Below are positions 54,161 through 62,268 of a stretch of 64,000 nucleotides of DNA, piece after piece. The stretch comes from Pedobacter puniceum (GTDB lineage Bacteria; Bacteroidota; Bacteroidia; Sphingobacteriales; Sphingobacteriaceae): the NCBI RefSeq assembly GCF_009674685.1, contig NZ_WKJI01000004.1, positions 218,427 through 282,426 on the forward strand, in the 5' to 3' direction. The notes below the pieces were generated by a model. The model saw only the letters and a list, made by a program, of their open reading frames with translations, ran no database searches and was not told the DNA's origin. A program made the position numbers and the translations under genes. The number at the start of each line of letters is the position of its first letter. Positions within the stretch are counted from its first letter, which is position 1.

Positions 54161-54509
54161 TTGATTTTTGAATGAGAGAATGATTGAATCAGTTGTCAGT
54201 TGCCAGTTGTGAGTTATCAGTTCTGGGTGATGACTTTTCTGTTTTTTTAATTTTTCCTTTTGAATTTTGAATCAGAGAATAATTGATTGAAGCTTTCCGC
54301 CTTTAGCTTTTTGCCTTCAACTTTTTTGATTGATTGATTTTTGAATGAGAGATTGATAGATTTTGATTAGTTTCTTATTTTTTAATTTTTAATTTTTCCT
54401 TTTGAATTTTGAATCAGAGAATAATTGATTGAAGCTTTCCGCCTTTAGCTTTTTGCCTTCAACTTTTTTGATTGATTGATTTTTGAATGAGAGAATGATT
54501 GAATCAGTT
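54161..54509. repeat. Interspersed direct repeats in mnmA downstream region
   Basis: A 104-bp block is identical at 54249-54352 and 54391-54494, offset 142 bp. A 34-bp block at 54161-54194 recurs at 54476-54509. The whole stretch from about 53975 to 54866 has no gene I can support. Confidence 0.85.
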
Positions 54510-54602
54510 ATCGGTTGTTGGTTAACAGTTTCCAGTTCTATATGATGACTTTTCTGTTTTTTTAATTTTTCCTTTTGAATTTTCACTCAATTTTACATAG
54601 AC

Positions 54603-54681
54603 CTTCTCCGTACCATGTTCGAGACTTGTTCGGGAAATAGCCCCATTTTTCCGAAGGTGTTACGAAGAAGTCTTGGAGAAG
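54603..54681. repeat. Long imperfect palindrome
   Basis: Nested arms: CTTCTC with GAGAAG, CGAGACTT with AAGTCTTG, TTCGGGAA with TTTCCGAA, giving a cruciform-like stem of about 80 bp. It resembles a non-autonomous mobile or regulatory repeat; TIR and target duplications are not evident. Confidence 0.5.
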
Positions 54682-54866
54682 CACCGAAGGAAGTATGGAT
54701 AAAACGTGGATAAAAGGTGGGGTATAGGTGGGCTATACGTGGACTTGTGTTAATAAATTTTCTTGATGATATAGGTTGCTGTAGAAAAGGTTAAACAAAC
54801 ATAATAAATATAGAAGGTATTTAAAACAAAAAGGGGTGGAAATATGAAAAGCTCATTGTATATAGC

Positions 54867-55103
54867 TTAATGTTTATTATCCTTTGGCGGAAATGGGTCA
54901 TTTCCGTAACTATTTTTATTTTGAATTTTACCATCTTTACCCAGAATGGTTAATTCAGATTGTTGATTTTTTGCAATCTTTTTTCCAATTTTCAAAGCAT
55001 CTACTTTAGTGTCGGTTTTTACAGTCAACTTCTAGTTTCTTTGACCTTTTACGCCCCAGCCATCTTTGGTTGGCACAACATATTGATTTTTACCTTTTGC
55101 CAT
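54867..55103 (-). pseudogene. DUF2188 protein gene with in-frame amber codon
   Basis: The frame runs from ATG at 55103 to TAA at 54867 and would encode 78 residues. It contains NQYVVPTKDGWGVKGQRN, then TAG at codon 24 (55032-55034), then DTKVDALKIGKKIAKNQQSE and a C-terminus NSYGNDPFPPKD, all typical of DUF2188. It lies 7 bp after the toxin stop on the same strand, as a third gene of the toxin-antitoxin operon. The amber codon should give a 23-residue fragment. Confidence 0.75.
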
Positions 55104-55110
55104 TATTTAC

Positions 55111-55473
55111 CTATTTGAAATTATCTGTTATTCTTTTTTTGTCTTCATTTTCCTTGTCATTCTTATGGTACAATTCAATAAAGGTAATTTTTTGTTCTTC
55201 AGGAAAGTGAGCATAAATTAATCTCAAACCTGAATTTACTCCTCTTCCTTTTAATGCTTTGCAAGCAATTTTCTTAACCTTTATGATACATGTTTTTAAG
55301 CCCAAATTGTCAATACGATAACTAAAAGGAGGACTTTCTCCCGGTTCGTCATTCAAATCCAATTTAACTACTTCCAAGTCTTCTTTGAGTGTTCTGTATT
55401 TTTTTAAAAGATTCTTCAAATCCTTTTTAAACTCTGAAAGTTCATCAAATTCAATATGGTTCATCATCTTCAT
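55111..55473 (-). CDS. Putative toxin of Panacea-type toxin-antitoxin pair
   Basis: About 120 residues from the ATG at 55473 (MKMMNHIEFDELSEFKKD); an in-frame upstream ATG at 55518 would add 15 residues but overlap the antitoxin by 68 bp. Charged, partly RelE-like layout: FKKDLKNLLKKYRTLKEDLEVVKLDL and GRGVNSGLRLIYAHFPEEQKITFIELYHKNDKEN. The start overlaps the end of the antitoxin by 23 bp, so the two are translationally coupled. The toxin mechanism is not known; mRNA-interferase activity is only a possibility. Confidence 0.7.
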   Translation of the reverse strand: MKMMNHIEFDELSEFKKDLKNLLKKYRTLKEDLEVVKLDLNDEPGESPPFSYRIDNLGLKTCIIKVKKIACKALKGRGVNSGLRLIYAHFPEEQKITFIELYHKNDKENEDKKRITDNFK

Positions 55474-56251
55474 AAACTCTAATTGAATAAGGTGGCCTTC
55501 TGTAAAAAGCCAATTCATAATTTATTTCCTCACCATCTTTTGATGCTTTCCAAGGTTTATCACCGTGAGAATAGTTACTAAGCATTGCAGCAGACCAATC
55601 ACTCATCTGTTCTATTACCCTGTCAATGATTTCTTTTTCACTTGCCTTTAATTCAGTTAAATCTGCTTTTTCTAAAGGTAGATAGCGAGTTTGAGGATAA
55701 CCGTGATATTCGGTTTTTATTCTTTGCAACTGACCTTTTTCAATCATTTGACCAATGATTATATCTAATTTTTGCGGAACTGGCCCATAAGGTAACTTGC
55801 GATATTTTGCGCCTGTTAAATGTTCTTCATACAATTCATAGTAGTTGAAGTCCGAGAAATAGAGTAATTTATAAAGAACCGTTTCGCCAACATTTGGCTT
55901 ACCTGCACAGCGTTCAAGGATGTATAACAATACATTTTTAAATTTATTGACTTGTAAGGTTGGTACTGAGATACGCTCTTGTTCTTTCTTTACCTTTTTT
56001 TCTTCTTTTACATCAACATCTATACTTGTAGAAAAATCCTTAGACATAAAATCGTCTAATGAAAACCCTAAAACCAATGATAGTTTTTGCAATTCGAGTA
56101 TATCAACACTTCTATTTCCTAACTCAATTTGAGCCAAAGACGGTCGGGAAATTTTGACACTTTTAGCCAAATCTTCCTGAGACAACCCTTTCATTTTACG
56201 AAGTTCGGTTATCCTCTGACCTATTTGCTTTTGTGACAATTGTATGTTCAT
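55451..56251 (-). CDS. XRE-HTH plus Panacea (DUF4065/SocA) antitoxin
   Basis: 266 residues. HTH-XRE at 12-67 (RITELRKMKGLSQEDLAKSV, SRPSLAQIELGNRSVDILELQKL), a charged linker, then a Panacea/DUF4065 domain at 95-235 (LLYILERCAGKPNVGETVLYKLLYFSDF, GAKYRKLPYGPVPQKL). Panacea antitoxins are known to neutralise several unrelated toxins. It is upstream of its toxin in the operon. Confidence 0.85.
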   Translation of the reverse strand: MNIQLSQKQIGQRITELRKMKGLSQEDLAKSVKISRPSLAQIELGNRSVDILELQKLSLVLGFSLDDFMSKDFSTSIDVDVKEEKKVKKEQERISVPTLQVNKFKNVLLYILERCAGKPNVGETVLYKLLYFSDFNYYELYEEHLTGAKYRKLPYGPVPQKLDIIIGQMIEKGQLQRIKTEYHGYPQTRYLPLEKADLTELKASEKEIIDRVIEQMSDWSAAMLSNYSHGDKPWKASKDGEEINYELAFYRRPPYSIRVYEDDEPY

Positions 56252-56473
56252 ATCAGTTTATGATTCGCTGTTTAGCGGGATAAATATAAGTATTGTTTCA
56301 ATATAAAGCAAGTGATTGTTTTGTATTGAAACATTTTTAATTTTTGACTTTCAATAAAAATTTACTTACTTAGAATTAAAATCTAAATATGAAAATGCCT
56401 GTGGAATTGGATATTAGAGATAATTGTTTTTAAGCTATTTCATAAGTTATTCTTTATATAAAGAACAAACAAA

Positions 56474-56513
56474 ACTTCCGTAATACAACCAGTTTTGGGT
56501 GTATTACGGAAGT
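56474..56513. repeat. Perfect 14-bp inverted repeat at the left edge of the cassette array
   Basis: ACTTCCGTAATACA (56474-56487) and TGTATTACGGAAGT (56500-56513) with a 12-base loop. A TTTT run follows on the minus strand, so a terminator for the array-facing direction is possible. It ends 20 bp before the first cassette boundary. The 56252-56578 gap holds nothing else clear. Confidence 0.6.
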
Positions 56514-56584
56514 AAAACTATACATATAAATAAGTTAGCGGGCATTGTAAAGACCGACCAGTCCGAACAAATAAACTTTTGACA

Positions 56585-57037
56585 ATGGAGAATAACGATA
56601 ATAAATCAATTTCAACAAGCGGACAAGGAGCAACACCTTTCGCTCAGACATACTTTCACGGAACAAAGGCAGACCTAAAAGTTGGCGACTTAATTGAAGT
56701 TGGTTTCAACTCTAACTACGGACAACAGAAAAATGTCAAATACATCTTCTTGACAAGGACATTAGACGCTGCAATTTGGGGAGCTGAACTTGCATTTGGT
56801 GACGGACGAGAAAGAATTTATTTAGTAGAACCAACAGGAGAAATTGAAAATGACCCGGACTTGACCGACAAGAAATTTCCCGGAAATCCAACACAATCGT
56901 ACCGTTCAACTAAGCCATTCAGAGTTATTGGAGAAGTAACCGTTTGGCAAGGACACCCAGCCGAACAAGTAAAGACAATGAAAGAACACCTTAAAAAGCT
57001 AAAAGAACAAGGCATTAATTCACTCAATGACGAATAG
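56585..57037 (+). CDS. arr: Rifampin ADP-ribosyltransferase
   Basis: About 150 residues from the ATG at 56585; a longer frame uses TTG. Matches Arr throughout: TYFHGTKADLKVGDLIEVGF with the catalytic His near residue 25, RTLDAAIWGAELAFG, IYLVEPTGEIENDPDLTDKKFPGNPTQSYRS, and GHPAEQVKTMK. Arr inactivates rifamycins by ADP-ribosylation using NAD+. arr alleles are common integron cassette genes, which fits the surrounding array. First gene of cassette 1. Confidence 0.93.
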   Translation: MENNDNKSISTSGQGATPFAQTYFHGTKADLKVGDLIEVGFNSNYGQQKNVKYIFLTRTLDAAIWGAELAFGDGRERIYLVEPTGEIENDPDLTDKKFPGNPTQSYRSTKPFRVIGEVTVWQGHPAEQVKTMKEHLKKLKEQGINSLNDE

Positions 57038-57060
57038 AAAAGATTAATAGTATTCTGCAA

Positions 57061-57474
57061 ATGAAAAGTAACAAAGAAATAGTTTCGGACTTTATCAATG
57101 CAACAAATCAAAAAGATTGGGATAAGGTTCTGACTTTAGTTGATAATGATTTCGTAAGACATAGTTCATCTGAACCAAAGCAGATAAAAACAAATATTGA
57201 GTTAGTTAAATTTCATCAGGCAGAGTTAGAAACATTCCCCGATTTACAAGAAACAATAATTTTTGCAATTGAAGAAGGCGACTTTGTTGCTGCCAGAATA
57301 AATTTTTCGGGAACACAATTAGGACAACTCATAAACTTTCCACCAACTGGTAAAAAACTAACAGCAGACTTCAATTGCTTCTTTCGTGTGACAGAAGGAA
57401 AAATTAAAGAAAGTTGGGTTGAGTATGACAACTTAAATGGACTAATTCAACTTGGACACTACAAGATAAATTGA
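57061..57474 (+). CDS. SnoaL-like/ester cyclase protein
   Basis: 137 residues of the NTF2-like SnoaL type: IVSDFINATNQKDWDKVLTLVDNDFVRHS, ELETFPDLQETIIFAIEEGDFVAARINFSGTQLG, FFRVTEGKIKESWVEYDN. Such proteins are small alpha/beta barrels acting as isomerases, hydrolases or cyclases, and the substrate cannot be told. It follows arr in the same cassette by 23 bp. Confidence 0.8.
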   Translation: MKSNKEIVSDFINATNQKDWDKVLTLVDNDFVRHSSSEPKQIKTNIELVKFHQAELETFPDLQETIIFAIEEGDFVAARINFSGTQLGQLINFPPTGKKLTADFNCFFRVTEGKIKESWVEYDNLNGLIQLGHYKIN

Positions 57475-57500
57475 AGAGAATGACGAGAAAAAAGAACAAC

Positions 57501-57530
57501 GACCCGCTAACAGCGGTCATTGTAAAGGAC
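57501..57530 (+). repeat. Collapsed attC-like site after cassette 1
   Basis: CCCGCTAAC (57503-57511) complements the start of its cassette, then runs directly into AGCGGTCATTGTAAAG, a cassette-start sequence, without the stem-loop body seen at 58620. AGCGG occurs at both ends of a full site, so a deletion between these short repeats explains the form. Confidence 0.5.
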
Positions 57531-57556
57531 ACCGACAAGGAAAAGTAAAACGAAAA

Positions 57557-57916
57557 ATGAAGATTGAAACTCACAATATAAACGACATAAAAATAGCCGA
57601 AATAACTTCGGACGAGACAATCATTACCACATCTCAAGATGGGTTGGACTTATTAGGAAACTTATACTATCAAGGCTTTGACAGAATTGTTCTAAATGAA
57701 AAAAATATTACACCAAACTTTTTTGACCTAAAAACCGGAATTGCAGGAGAAATTCTTCAAAAATTCTCGACATATCGAGTTCGCTTGGCTATAGTTGGCG
57801 ACTTCTCTAAATACACAAGCAAAAGTTTAACTGACTTCATATATGAAAGCAACAAAGGCAGACATATCAACTTTATTAATTCAACAACAGAAGCATTAAA
57901 AATACTTTCAGCCTAA
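57557..57916 (+). CDS. DUF4180 protein
   Basis: 119 residues. Sequence from NDIKIAEITSDETIITTSQDGLDLLGNLYYQGFDRIVLNEKNI to GIAGEILQKFSTYRVRLAIVGDFS matches DUF4180, found in small cassette or phage genes; its function is unknown. Its stop shares one base with the next start (TAATG). Confidence 0.8.
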   Translation: MKIETHNINDIKIAEITSDETIITTSQDGLDLLGNLYYQGFDRIVLNEKNITPNFFDLKTGIAGEILQKFSTYRVRLAIVGDFSKYTSKSLTDFIYESNKGRHINFINSTTEALKILSA

Positions 57917-58608
57917 TGAATTTGAACAGCATAAAGATGACTTCAAATATTCTCGTCCAAATGGTTGAAATACCGAAAGGAAGGATTGAATTACGTGATG
58001 ACAGAACAAAAGAAAAATGGGCTGTAGAAATTGAACCTTTTTTGCTTTACAAGTTTCCTATTACGCAAGACATATATTTTGAAATAACCAATGAAAATCC
58101 AAGCACTTTTAAAGGAGATTTACTTCCTGTAGAAACCATAACTTTTAAAGAAGCAGTAATTTTTTGCAATAAAATCTCTGCTCAATTTAACTTGACACCT
58201 TGCTATTTAATCCAAGATAAAAACGAAGAAATAATCTTTGAAAAAACAGCGAACGGTTTTCGTTTGCCTACAGAAGCAGAATGGGAATATGCTTGTAAAG
58301 CAGGCACAACAGGAATAAGATATGGAGAACTTAATGACATTGCTTGGTACAAAGACAATTCGGAAAATAAAACCCATAACGTTGGACAAAAGACACCAAA
58401 TGCGTGGGGACTTTATGATATGTTGGGAAACGTGTGGGAATGGTGTTCTGACCTATACGACACAGAAGTTTATGGTTCTTACCGCATTTTTCGTGGTGGC
58501 GGATTTTGTGACATAGAAAGGAGTGTAATGGCAACGACACGCAGAAGAAGTCACCCATTAAAATTTAAAATTGACGACCTTGGATTTAGAATTGCGAAAA
58601 ACAAATAA
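57916..58608 (+). CDS. Formylglycine-generating-enzyme-like (SUMF1/EgtB) protein
   Basis: 230 residues: VEIPKGRIELRDD, LYKFPITQDIYFEITNENPS, NGFRLPTEAEWEYACKAGT, WGLYDMLGNVWEWCSDLY, RIFRGGGFCDIERS, DDLGFRIAK. All are FGE-sulfatase family landmarks. The cysteine pair of aerobic formylglycine-generating enzymes is not evident, so its activity may differ. It ends cassette 2. Confidence 0.85.
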   Translation: MNLNSIKMTSNILVQMVEIPKGRIELRDDRTKEKWAVEIEPFLLYKFPITQDIYFEITNENPSTFKGDLLPVETITFKEAVIFCNKISAQFNLTPCYLIQDKNEEIIFEKTANGFRLPTEAEWEYACKAGTTGIRYGELNDIAWYKDNSENKTHNVGQKTPNAWGLYDMLGNVWEWCSDLYDTEVYGSYRIFRGGGFCDIERSVMATTRRRSHPLKFKIDDLGFRIAKNK

Positions 58609-58619
58609 ACTAGAACAAC

Positions 58620-58757
58620 GACCCGCTAACAGCGGTTTTGCAAAAAAGCGGGTGAAGTGGTCATTGAACATTCTACCTCGCATCAACTTTTGTGCTATGT
58701 TGAAAGTTTTGAGCTCCGAAATCCGCTTCTTCGCAAAGCCGCAAAACGTTATAGGGC
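58620..58757 (+). repeat. attC-like recombination site, intact
   Basis: Starts GACCCGCTAAC and ends CGTTATAGGGC. The inner arms GCGGTTTTGCAAAAAAGCGG and the complement of CCGCTTCTTCGCAAAGCCGC pair at 17 of 20 positions. The 3' arm has extra bases (AAAAC) next to the crossover that the 5' arm lacks, the asymmetry used for strand choice in attC sites. About 138 bp long. Confidence 0.7.
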
Positions 58758-58776
58758 ATTTTAAAAGACGACACAA

Positions 58777-59406
58777 TTGACACGAGACTACAAAATATTA
58801 AGAATTATTCCGCTGACAATTTTCGGGACTTGGTTCACATACAAATTGTATCAGACATCTCAAGACGACTTCTTTCTTGACGGAATTATTTTGATAGTAA
58901 TTGCTTTCATTGGTCTTCTAATCTTTATTTGGACAATTCGTAAAGACAGAAAAGAGTTTAAGACTACACAAAAACTGACAAGCTATTTACCTAGCTTTAT
59001 TGGACTTTTATTTATCCTGACAAACATTGGCTTATTCTATTACCAAGACAGCAAGACAAATGCACCGACTTTAATTAGCGGTTTTTATGACGGTGGTTTT
59101 AATGGTTTCTCAGTAGACTTTAAGACAGACGGAAATTACGTAATGGCAAACGGAAGCGGACTTGGACAGAGTTACTTTTATGGGACATACAAGTTGAAAG
59201 ACAGCATTATTACAATTGACAAATCAAATATTGACAATTGCATAAAGACGAACAAACTTGTTATAAGAACTGAAAGTTATTATCAAAAAGACAGCATTGA
59301 CCTAATAAAATCAAAAGCTAATTACATTACACAAATTGACGACAAGGGAAATGAAATTGATAGAGAATTTCGGTTTCGTGTGACGGAGGACAACAGAAAC
59401 AAATGA
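58777..59406 (+). CDS. Membrane protein of unknown function (cassette gene)
   Basis: 209 residues from TTG 58777; no nearer ATG keeps the first helix. About three helices (IIPLTIFGTWFTYKLY, DGIILIVIAFIGLLIFIW, LPSFIGLLFILTNIGLFYY) then a soluble part GFYDGGFNGFSVDFKTDGNYVMANGSGLGQSYFYGTYKLK. I do not recognise it. Sole gene of cassette 3. Confidence 0.7.
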   Translation: MTRDYKILRIIPLTIFGTWFTYKLYQTSQDDFFLDGIILIVIAFIGLLIFIWTIRKDRKEFKTTQKLTSYLPSFIGLLFILTNIGLFYYQDSKTNAPTLISGFYDGGFNGFSVDFKTDGNYVMANGSGLGQSYFYGTYKLKDSIITIDKSNIDNCIKTNKLVIRTESYYQKDSIDLIKSKANYITQIDDKGNEIDREFRFRVTEDNRNK

Positions 59407-59416
59407 AAGAAAAAGC

Positions 59417-59546
59417 GCCCTATAACAGCACCTACAAGAAATTGGTGGTTCAGTGGTTAAAAGAAGCTTTGTGCTTCGTATCAAGTTCAGTGCTAGCAGA
59501 CAGTTTTGTGCTTCTAAATCGCCAACTTCTTGTAGCCGCGAAACGT
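59417..59546 (+). repeat. attC-like site split by IS insertion
   Basis: Starts GCCCTATAAC, complement of its cassette's start. Arms GCACCTACAAGAAATTGGTG and the complement of CGCCAACTTCTTGTAGCCGC pair at 16 of 20, again with extra bases (GAAAC) beside the crossover. It ends at ACGT where the IS begins; the remaining TAGCAGTA is at 61241. Confidence 0.7.
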
Positions 59547-61236
59547 CAGTCCGTCTAAAAACCTAAAATAGGTTAAAGTCGAGCTTATCAGGAGTTAAAT
59601 ATAAGCGATTATAGCGCATTAAAAAATCTGTAGTTTTCACTTTTGCTTTCATGCTATAAGAAATAATTGTTGCTGATAAGTGCTTAAAATAAGCCTTCTG
59701 TAGCAGCAAAATCAAGACAAGTACTTTGAGGTACTCTTTCAGTAGGTTTTTATCAATAATATTGAATATCCTTCGCAGGTTAAAGGCGGTAAAGATAAGC
59801 CCTACATCAGCTGATGCGTGGTTAATGGTTTTCTTTGTCATGATATAATAGAAATCCCACTGCCTTTTGATGATCCCGAAGGGATGCTCTACTATTGCCT
59901 GCCGCTTCCGGTAAATTTCTTTGTTAAGCTCGATTCGTTGTTTATTGGCTTCAATCACCTCTGCATGTTCAGTTCGCTCTATCAATCTGCCTGCTTTGTT
60001 CTTGGTGCAGCTCTCAAACATTGCACATGCTTTACAGGAAGCAGTTTTATAATGCTTCATCCTGTTGGTGGTTTTTCCATGCTTCTTTAAGTACCATCGG
60101 CCATTACTGCTTAAGGTCGCTCCTGCTGGACACGTATATACATCCTGCCCTTTATCATAAGTAAAGTTGGCAACATCAAATGCTATATCCGGAGCATGCG
60201 AGGCTACCTCTGGTATAGCTACCATAACTTCAATCCCTTGTTTATCGGCATAAGCAAACTCTGTTCCTGTATGGTAGCCTTTATCGTAAAGCATGGTAAA
60301 ATCTCGCTTTCCCAATATGGCTTTTGCTCTGCGTACCATATTTCCCATGGCTTTACTATCATTCTGATTGGTTACTTTAAAATCTATCGCTAGATGATAT
60401 TTGCTATCAACTGTTGCCTGTACATTATAAGCAACCTCTGTAATATTGTTTCGGGTAATCAACTGCCGACTGTCTGGGTCTGAGGTTGAAATCTGTACTT
60501 CTCCGCTTTCTTCAAGCGCTTTTTTAAAGCCCAAGTATTTATTCCTTTGCTTATGGTGTTTTGCTATTTTATAGGTCAGTCCTTTTTTATCTGTACTCAT
60601 ACTATCTCCATCTTCTTGAGCTAGCAATGTGTGATACTGCTCTAGCTTATCATCAATGTAAGCGATATGCCTTTCTATTTTTGAAGGATTGAAATTGTTC
60701 TTCTTAGAGTTTTGTGCTCGCAGTTTAGTGCTGTCGCCTGCCAACAACTTTCCTCCTATCAGTTCAAAGTTTTTTGCTAATGCTACCGTTGCCGAAAACA
60801 CTTTGCGAATGGCTTTAGGATTGTCTTTCCTGAAATTAGAAATCGTATTATGGTCTGGTACCAAACCTTTCATCAACCACATCACCTCTATATTACGGCG
60901 ACATTCTTTTTCCAATTGCCTGGAAGAGCGAGTTCTATTAAGATAACCATAAATAAAAAGCTTTAGTAAATCTGCCGGATCGTACGCAGGACGACCGTTA
61001 TCTGTAAAATCCATAGCAAATCCATAATCAGACATCTTTATCGTGTTTACAAACAAGTCTATCAAACGAACTTCATGATCTCTTGATATAGCTTGCTCTA
61101 AGCAAAAAAACTCGGTTTGGTTTCTATCTATTCCTGTGATGAATTTCATATTACAAAATACCAAAAACACCATAGAAAAAGTACTTTACTTATTAAGAGC
61201 CTGTGGAAAAGTTATAGATGGTTTTTAGACAGTTTG
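59547..61236. mobile_element. IS1182-like insertion sequence
   Basis: 1690 bp. Left end CAGTCCGTCTAAAAACC and the reverse complement of the right end CAAACTGTCTAAAAACC match at 13-14 of 17. A 4-bp direct duplication, ACGT, flanks it (59543-59546 and 61237-61240). Removing it restores CGTTAGCAGTA, a proper cassette boundary. Confidence 0.85.
59563..61149 (-). CDS. IS1182 family transposase
   Basis: 528 residues from ATG 61149 (MKFITGIDRNQTEFF). DDE parts: LLAGDSTKLRAQNSKK, FTMLYDKGYHTGTE, and IVEHPFGIIKRQWDFYYIMTKK with the final acidic residue. N-terminal region GRPAYDPADLLKLFIYGYLNRTRSSRQLEKECRRN is typical of the family. Apparently intact. Confidence 0.93.
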   Translation of the reverse strand: MKFITGIDRNQTEFFCLEQAISRDHEVRLIDLFVNTIKMSDYGFAMDFTDNGRPAYDPADLLKLFIYGYLNRTRSSRQLEKECRRNIEVMWLMKGLVPDHNTISNFRKDNPKAIRKVFSATVALAKNFELIGGKLLAGDSTKLRAQNSKKNNFNPSKIERHIAYIDDKLEQYHTLLAQEDGDSMSTDKKGLTYKIAKHHKQRNKYLGFKKALEESGEVQISTSDPDSRQLITRNNITEVAYNVQATVDSKYHLAIDFKVTNQNDSKAMGNMVRRAKAILGKRDFTMLYDKGYHTGTEFAYADKQGIEVMVAIPEVASHAPDIAFDVANFTYDKGQDVYTCPAGATLSSNGRWYLKKHGKTTNRMKHYKTASCKACAMFESCTKNKAGRLIERTEHAEVIEANKQRIELNKEIYRKRQAIVEHPFGIIKRQWDFYYIMTKKTINHASADVGLIFTAFNLRRIFNIIDKNLLKEYLKVLVLILLLQKAYFKHLSATIISYSMKAKVKTTDFLMRYNRLYLTPDKLDFNLF

Positions 61237-61279
61237 ACGTTAGCAGTAATTTTAAAACACACAATCCTGACAAGAGACA

Positions 61280-61924
61280 ATGGAATATTTTAGAATGACA
61301 TATTCGACTGGCAAGGAAATAGGGCGAGACTTTCCTCAACTTCATTGTCTGACACAGATTTACGCTCATCAATTAAGTGCATGGGAATTTCCGTCTTTTG
61401 TTCCAAAACTTGAATTTGAGTTAAACAAGACAGCGAAACTTACAGATGTCTTATCTAATGCAGCTATTTCTGGTTTTGGTCTATTAATGAATGACAAAAT
61501 GAAAGAAACTTTGTCCAAATTTAATTTAATGAAGCATAAGTTTTATGACGCCAAGATAATTATTCCGAAAACCGGAGAAGAAATACCGTTCAATTATTTT
61601 CATCCTTGTGACCCAGACTTATCAAGACTACTCGACTATGACAAGTCTGTATTCTATGAAACAAAGTGGACTTCACGAGTTGACATTATCCGAATTAATT
61701 CCTACGACCACTACAAGGAATTAAAGTCTCAAGACAAAAAAGCAATGTTTGGGGTTAAACTTGACGAAATATATGTTAATAATCTGTTCGACAAAACACT
61801 TGACTTGTTTGTCTTTTTGCCGTTTGCGAACTCAACTTACGTAACAAAAAGACTTAAAGACGAACTTGAAAAAAATAACATAAAAGGACTGACATTTGAA
61901 GATGCACCTGAAATTAAAGTATAG
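61280..61924 (+). CDS. Immunity-protein-like hypothetical protein (cassette gene)
   Basis: 214 residues. The layout and C-terminal VTKRLKDELEKNNIKGLTFEDAPEIK resemble the DUF1629/Imm11 type, where such a tail is common, but the resemblance is weak and I do not assign function. Sole gene of the last cassette; starts 40 bp after its boundary. Confidence 0.6.
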   Translation: MEYFRMTYSTGKEIGRDFPQLHCLTQIYAHQLSAWEFPSFVPKLEFELNKTAKLTDVLSNAAISGFGLLMNDKMKETLSKFNLMKHKFYDAKIIIPKTGEEIPFNYFHPCDPDLSRLLDYDKSVFYETKWTSRVDIIRINSYDHYKELKSQDKKAMFGVKLDEIYVNNLFDKTLDLFVFLPFANSTYVTKRLKDELEKNNIKGLTFEDAPEIKV

Positions 61925-61930
61925 AAAAAC

Positions 61931-61955
61931 TACTGCTAACAGGCGTAACTGTTGC
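61931..61955 (+). repeat. Truncated attC-like site at array end
   Basis: TACTGCTAACAGGCGTAACTGTTGC: the first ten bases complement the start of the last cassette. The 3' half is missing; sequence becomes AT-rich chromosome-like within 60 bp. Confidence 0.6.
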
Positions 61956-62268
61956 ACAACTCACAAAATAGTTATATAAAATCATTTTATTAAGTAAAGA
62001 AGCGTTATTTAAATCTGATATAAGCGAGGCACATTTTTTTTGTTGTTTTATTGTTTGTAAAAAAAGCGAGTCTCTAAAAGGCTTATTTTAGTTCAGATAT
62101 AAAGGGTTTAAGAAATTAAGTTTGATATGCTGATTTAGCTTTAATACATCCACACTTAGGGTATGAGATTTAGACTTCATACCTTTAACTTCATTATCTC
62201 TCTAATTCTCCACACATCATTCAAAATCAACAATAATATCACTAAATTGCTTCAACCAATTTTTAAGC
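61956..62268. other. Intergenic region at the right edge of the accessory block
   Basis: AT-rich; no gene or convincing RNA is seen. Confidence 0.4.

Larger units (their letters stand above)
56534..61955 (+). mobile_element. Integron-like gene cassette array without visible integrase
   Basis: Four cassette-like units, all read left to right. Each starts with GTTA and each unit's end carries an attC-like site whose first bases are the reverse complement of that unit's own start: GTTAGCGGGC (56534) with CCCGCTAAC (57503); GTTATAGGGC (58748) with GCCCTATAAC (59417); GTTAGCAGTA (61239) with TACTGCTAAC (61931). The bases after GTTA are also similar (GGGCATTnTAAAAGAC). The code is GAC/ACA-rich compared with the flanking chromosome. 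No tyrosine recombinase lies in the window. Confidence 0.7.

Noticed and set aside
59818..60946. Plus-strand frames within the IS
   Set aside because: They are opposite-strand shadows of the transposase with no independent start signals.
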